Shown here: positions 21,560-22,177 of the stretch, piece by piece | Layout: each line of letters opens with the position of its first letter | How positions within the stretch are numbered: position 1 is the first letter of the stretch | Assembly (NCBI GenBank): GCA_003452395.1 | Contig: DMOI01000026.1 | Location: 1 to 22,177 of the forward strand | Origin: Clostridiales bacterium | GTDB lineage: Bacteria > Bacillota > Clostridia > Lachnospirales > UBA12420 | DNA: 22,177 nt | Reading direction: 5' to 3' | The notes under the pieces: generated by a model | Told to the model about the DNA's origin: nothing | Seen by the model: only the letters and a program-made list of their open reading frames with translations | Databases searched by the model: none | Program-made: the position numbers and the translations under genes

Positions 21560-22177
21560 CTATCTCAGTTCAGGCCAATTATCTGCAAGTGCTTGCCATA
21601 TAGTAGTTATATCCCATGTAAGTGTGTTAAATAAGAAAGTACCTGATTGCAGTTCAGCTTGTGTTGCTGCTGTACCATACGAGCCATCTCCTGTTGCTGT
21701 GTCTAATCTATAATTGTTTGTAAAAACACCTGCTTGATATCCAACTACTACTCCTATATTACTTCCTGTTCCTGTTATATTTCCTCCTGCATAGCAGTTC
21801 CTTATTGTTGCATAGTAATTATTAACGTTACTGTTTTCTCCTACTAGTCCTCCTACACTCGATGTCCCACTTACATTACATACAGCATAACTCTTTTCCA
21901 CTAATGCATAATAATAGTTATACCCTACTAGACCTCCTACACGACTTCCTGTTGCCGTAACATTTCCTGTTGCATAGCAATTTCTTATTATTACATCGCT
22001 ATACCCGTTATAACCTGCTAGTCCTCCTACATATGATGCCCCACTTACATTACTTGTTGCATAGCATGTTTCTATTATTCCACCACCATAATTGTACCCT
22101 ATTAGTCCTCCCGTATAGTTTCTTCCTGTTACACTTGCATTTTCTAATCCTATTTGCCTTATTGTCCCTTTGTTATT
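21560..22177 (-). CDS. GLUG-repeat surface protein, 3' part
   Basis: The frame is open from the right edge to TGA at 21560 (205 codons), so this is the C-terminal part of a longer protein. It holds about four copies of a repeat of the type IRNCYATGNVTATGSRVGGL, which fits GLUG motifs of extracellular and adhesin-like proteins; these form beta-solenoid-like stacks. The C-terminus (from about 150) is non-repetitive with a region ending ITTIWQALADNWPELR, a common end in such proteins. No cell-wall anchor is visible at this end. Signal peptide and start are outside the window. No clear terminator follows; the gap to groESL regulatory DNA is about 200 bp. Confidence 0.85.
   Translation of the reverse strand, partial: NNKGTIRQIGLENASVTGRNYTGGLIGYNYGGGIIETCYATSNVSGASYVGGLAGYNGYSDVIIRNCYATGNVTATGSRVGGLVGYNYYYALVEKSYAVCNVSGTSSVGGLVGENSNVNNYYATIRNCYAGGNITGTGSNIGVVVGYQAGVFTNNYRLDTATGDGSYGTAATQAELQSGTFLFNTLTWDITTIWQALADNWPELR

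Overview
The window comes from an AT-rich, endospore-forming member of the Bacillota, most likely class Clostridia. The evidence is a GerA-type germination-receptor operon, spoIIR, a HrcA/CIRCE-controlled groESL operon and strong AGGAGG-type ribosome binding sites. Species is not identifiable from the sequence alone.

Left third (1-7.8 kb), all on the minus strand: an accessory region in which two gene types alternate. One type is a secreted protein with two DUF6273 domains plus a Big-type Ig domain (about 2244-4112 and 6017-7783). The other is an AAA-ATPase-like protein with a C-terminal PD-(D/E)XK nuclease domain (542-2122 and 4255-5799). Debris lies between them: a severed nuclease tail (357-541), the 3' part of a HEPN gene (165-341), and a roughly 200-bp block present twice (21-226 and 3993-4181). 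The block carries a HEPN tail, a ribosome binding site, an ATG and an array of the 8-bp unit GGAAGTCA. With 8 units (left copy) the ATG frame stays open into the downstream gene. With 7 units (right copy) it runs into a stop after 24 codons, and the DUF6273 gene is out of frame. This looks like a slippage-driven on/off switch.

Middle (7.9-12.3 kb): an ftsH-type membrane protease, an unrecognised 88-aa protein, and a + strand pair nfo (endonuclease IV) and an SDR oxidoreductase overlapping by 11 bp. Then comes a 290-bp gap that is not empty. It encodes a 24-aa hydrophobic peptide on the minus strand with a perfect ribosome binding site that can be sequestered at the 5' end of its mRNA. A perfect-consensus promoter on the opposite strand points through it. 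Together these look like a type I toxin-antitoxin locus.

Right half (12.3-21.3 kb), minus strand: a sporulation and germination cluster, transcribed as GerA, GerC, a small two-helix protein, two GerAB permeases and then spoIIR, with a sigma-G-like promoter in front. After it come a MscS-family channel and groES-groEL with a perfect CIRCE. The right edge cuts a GLUG-repeat surface protein.

The germination genes would build an inner-membrane receptor in the spore, and spoIIR would signal from the forespore to the mother cell. The left region looks like a recombining set of secreted proteins and nucleases.
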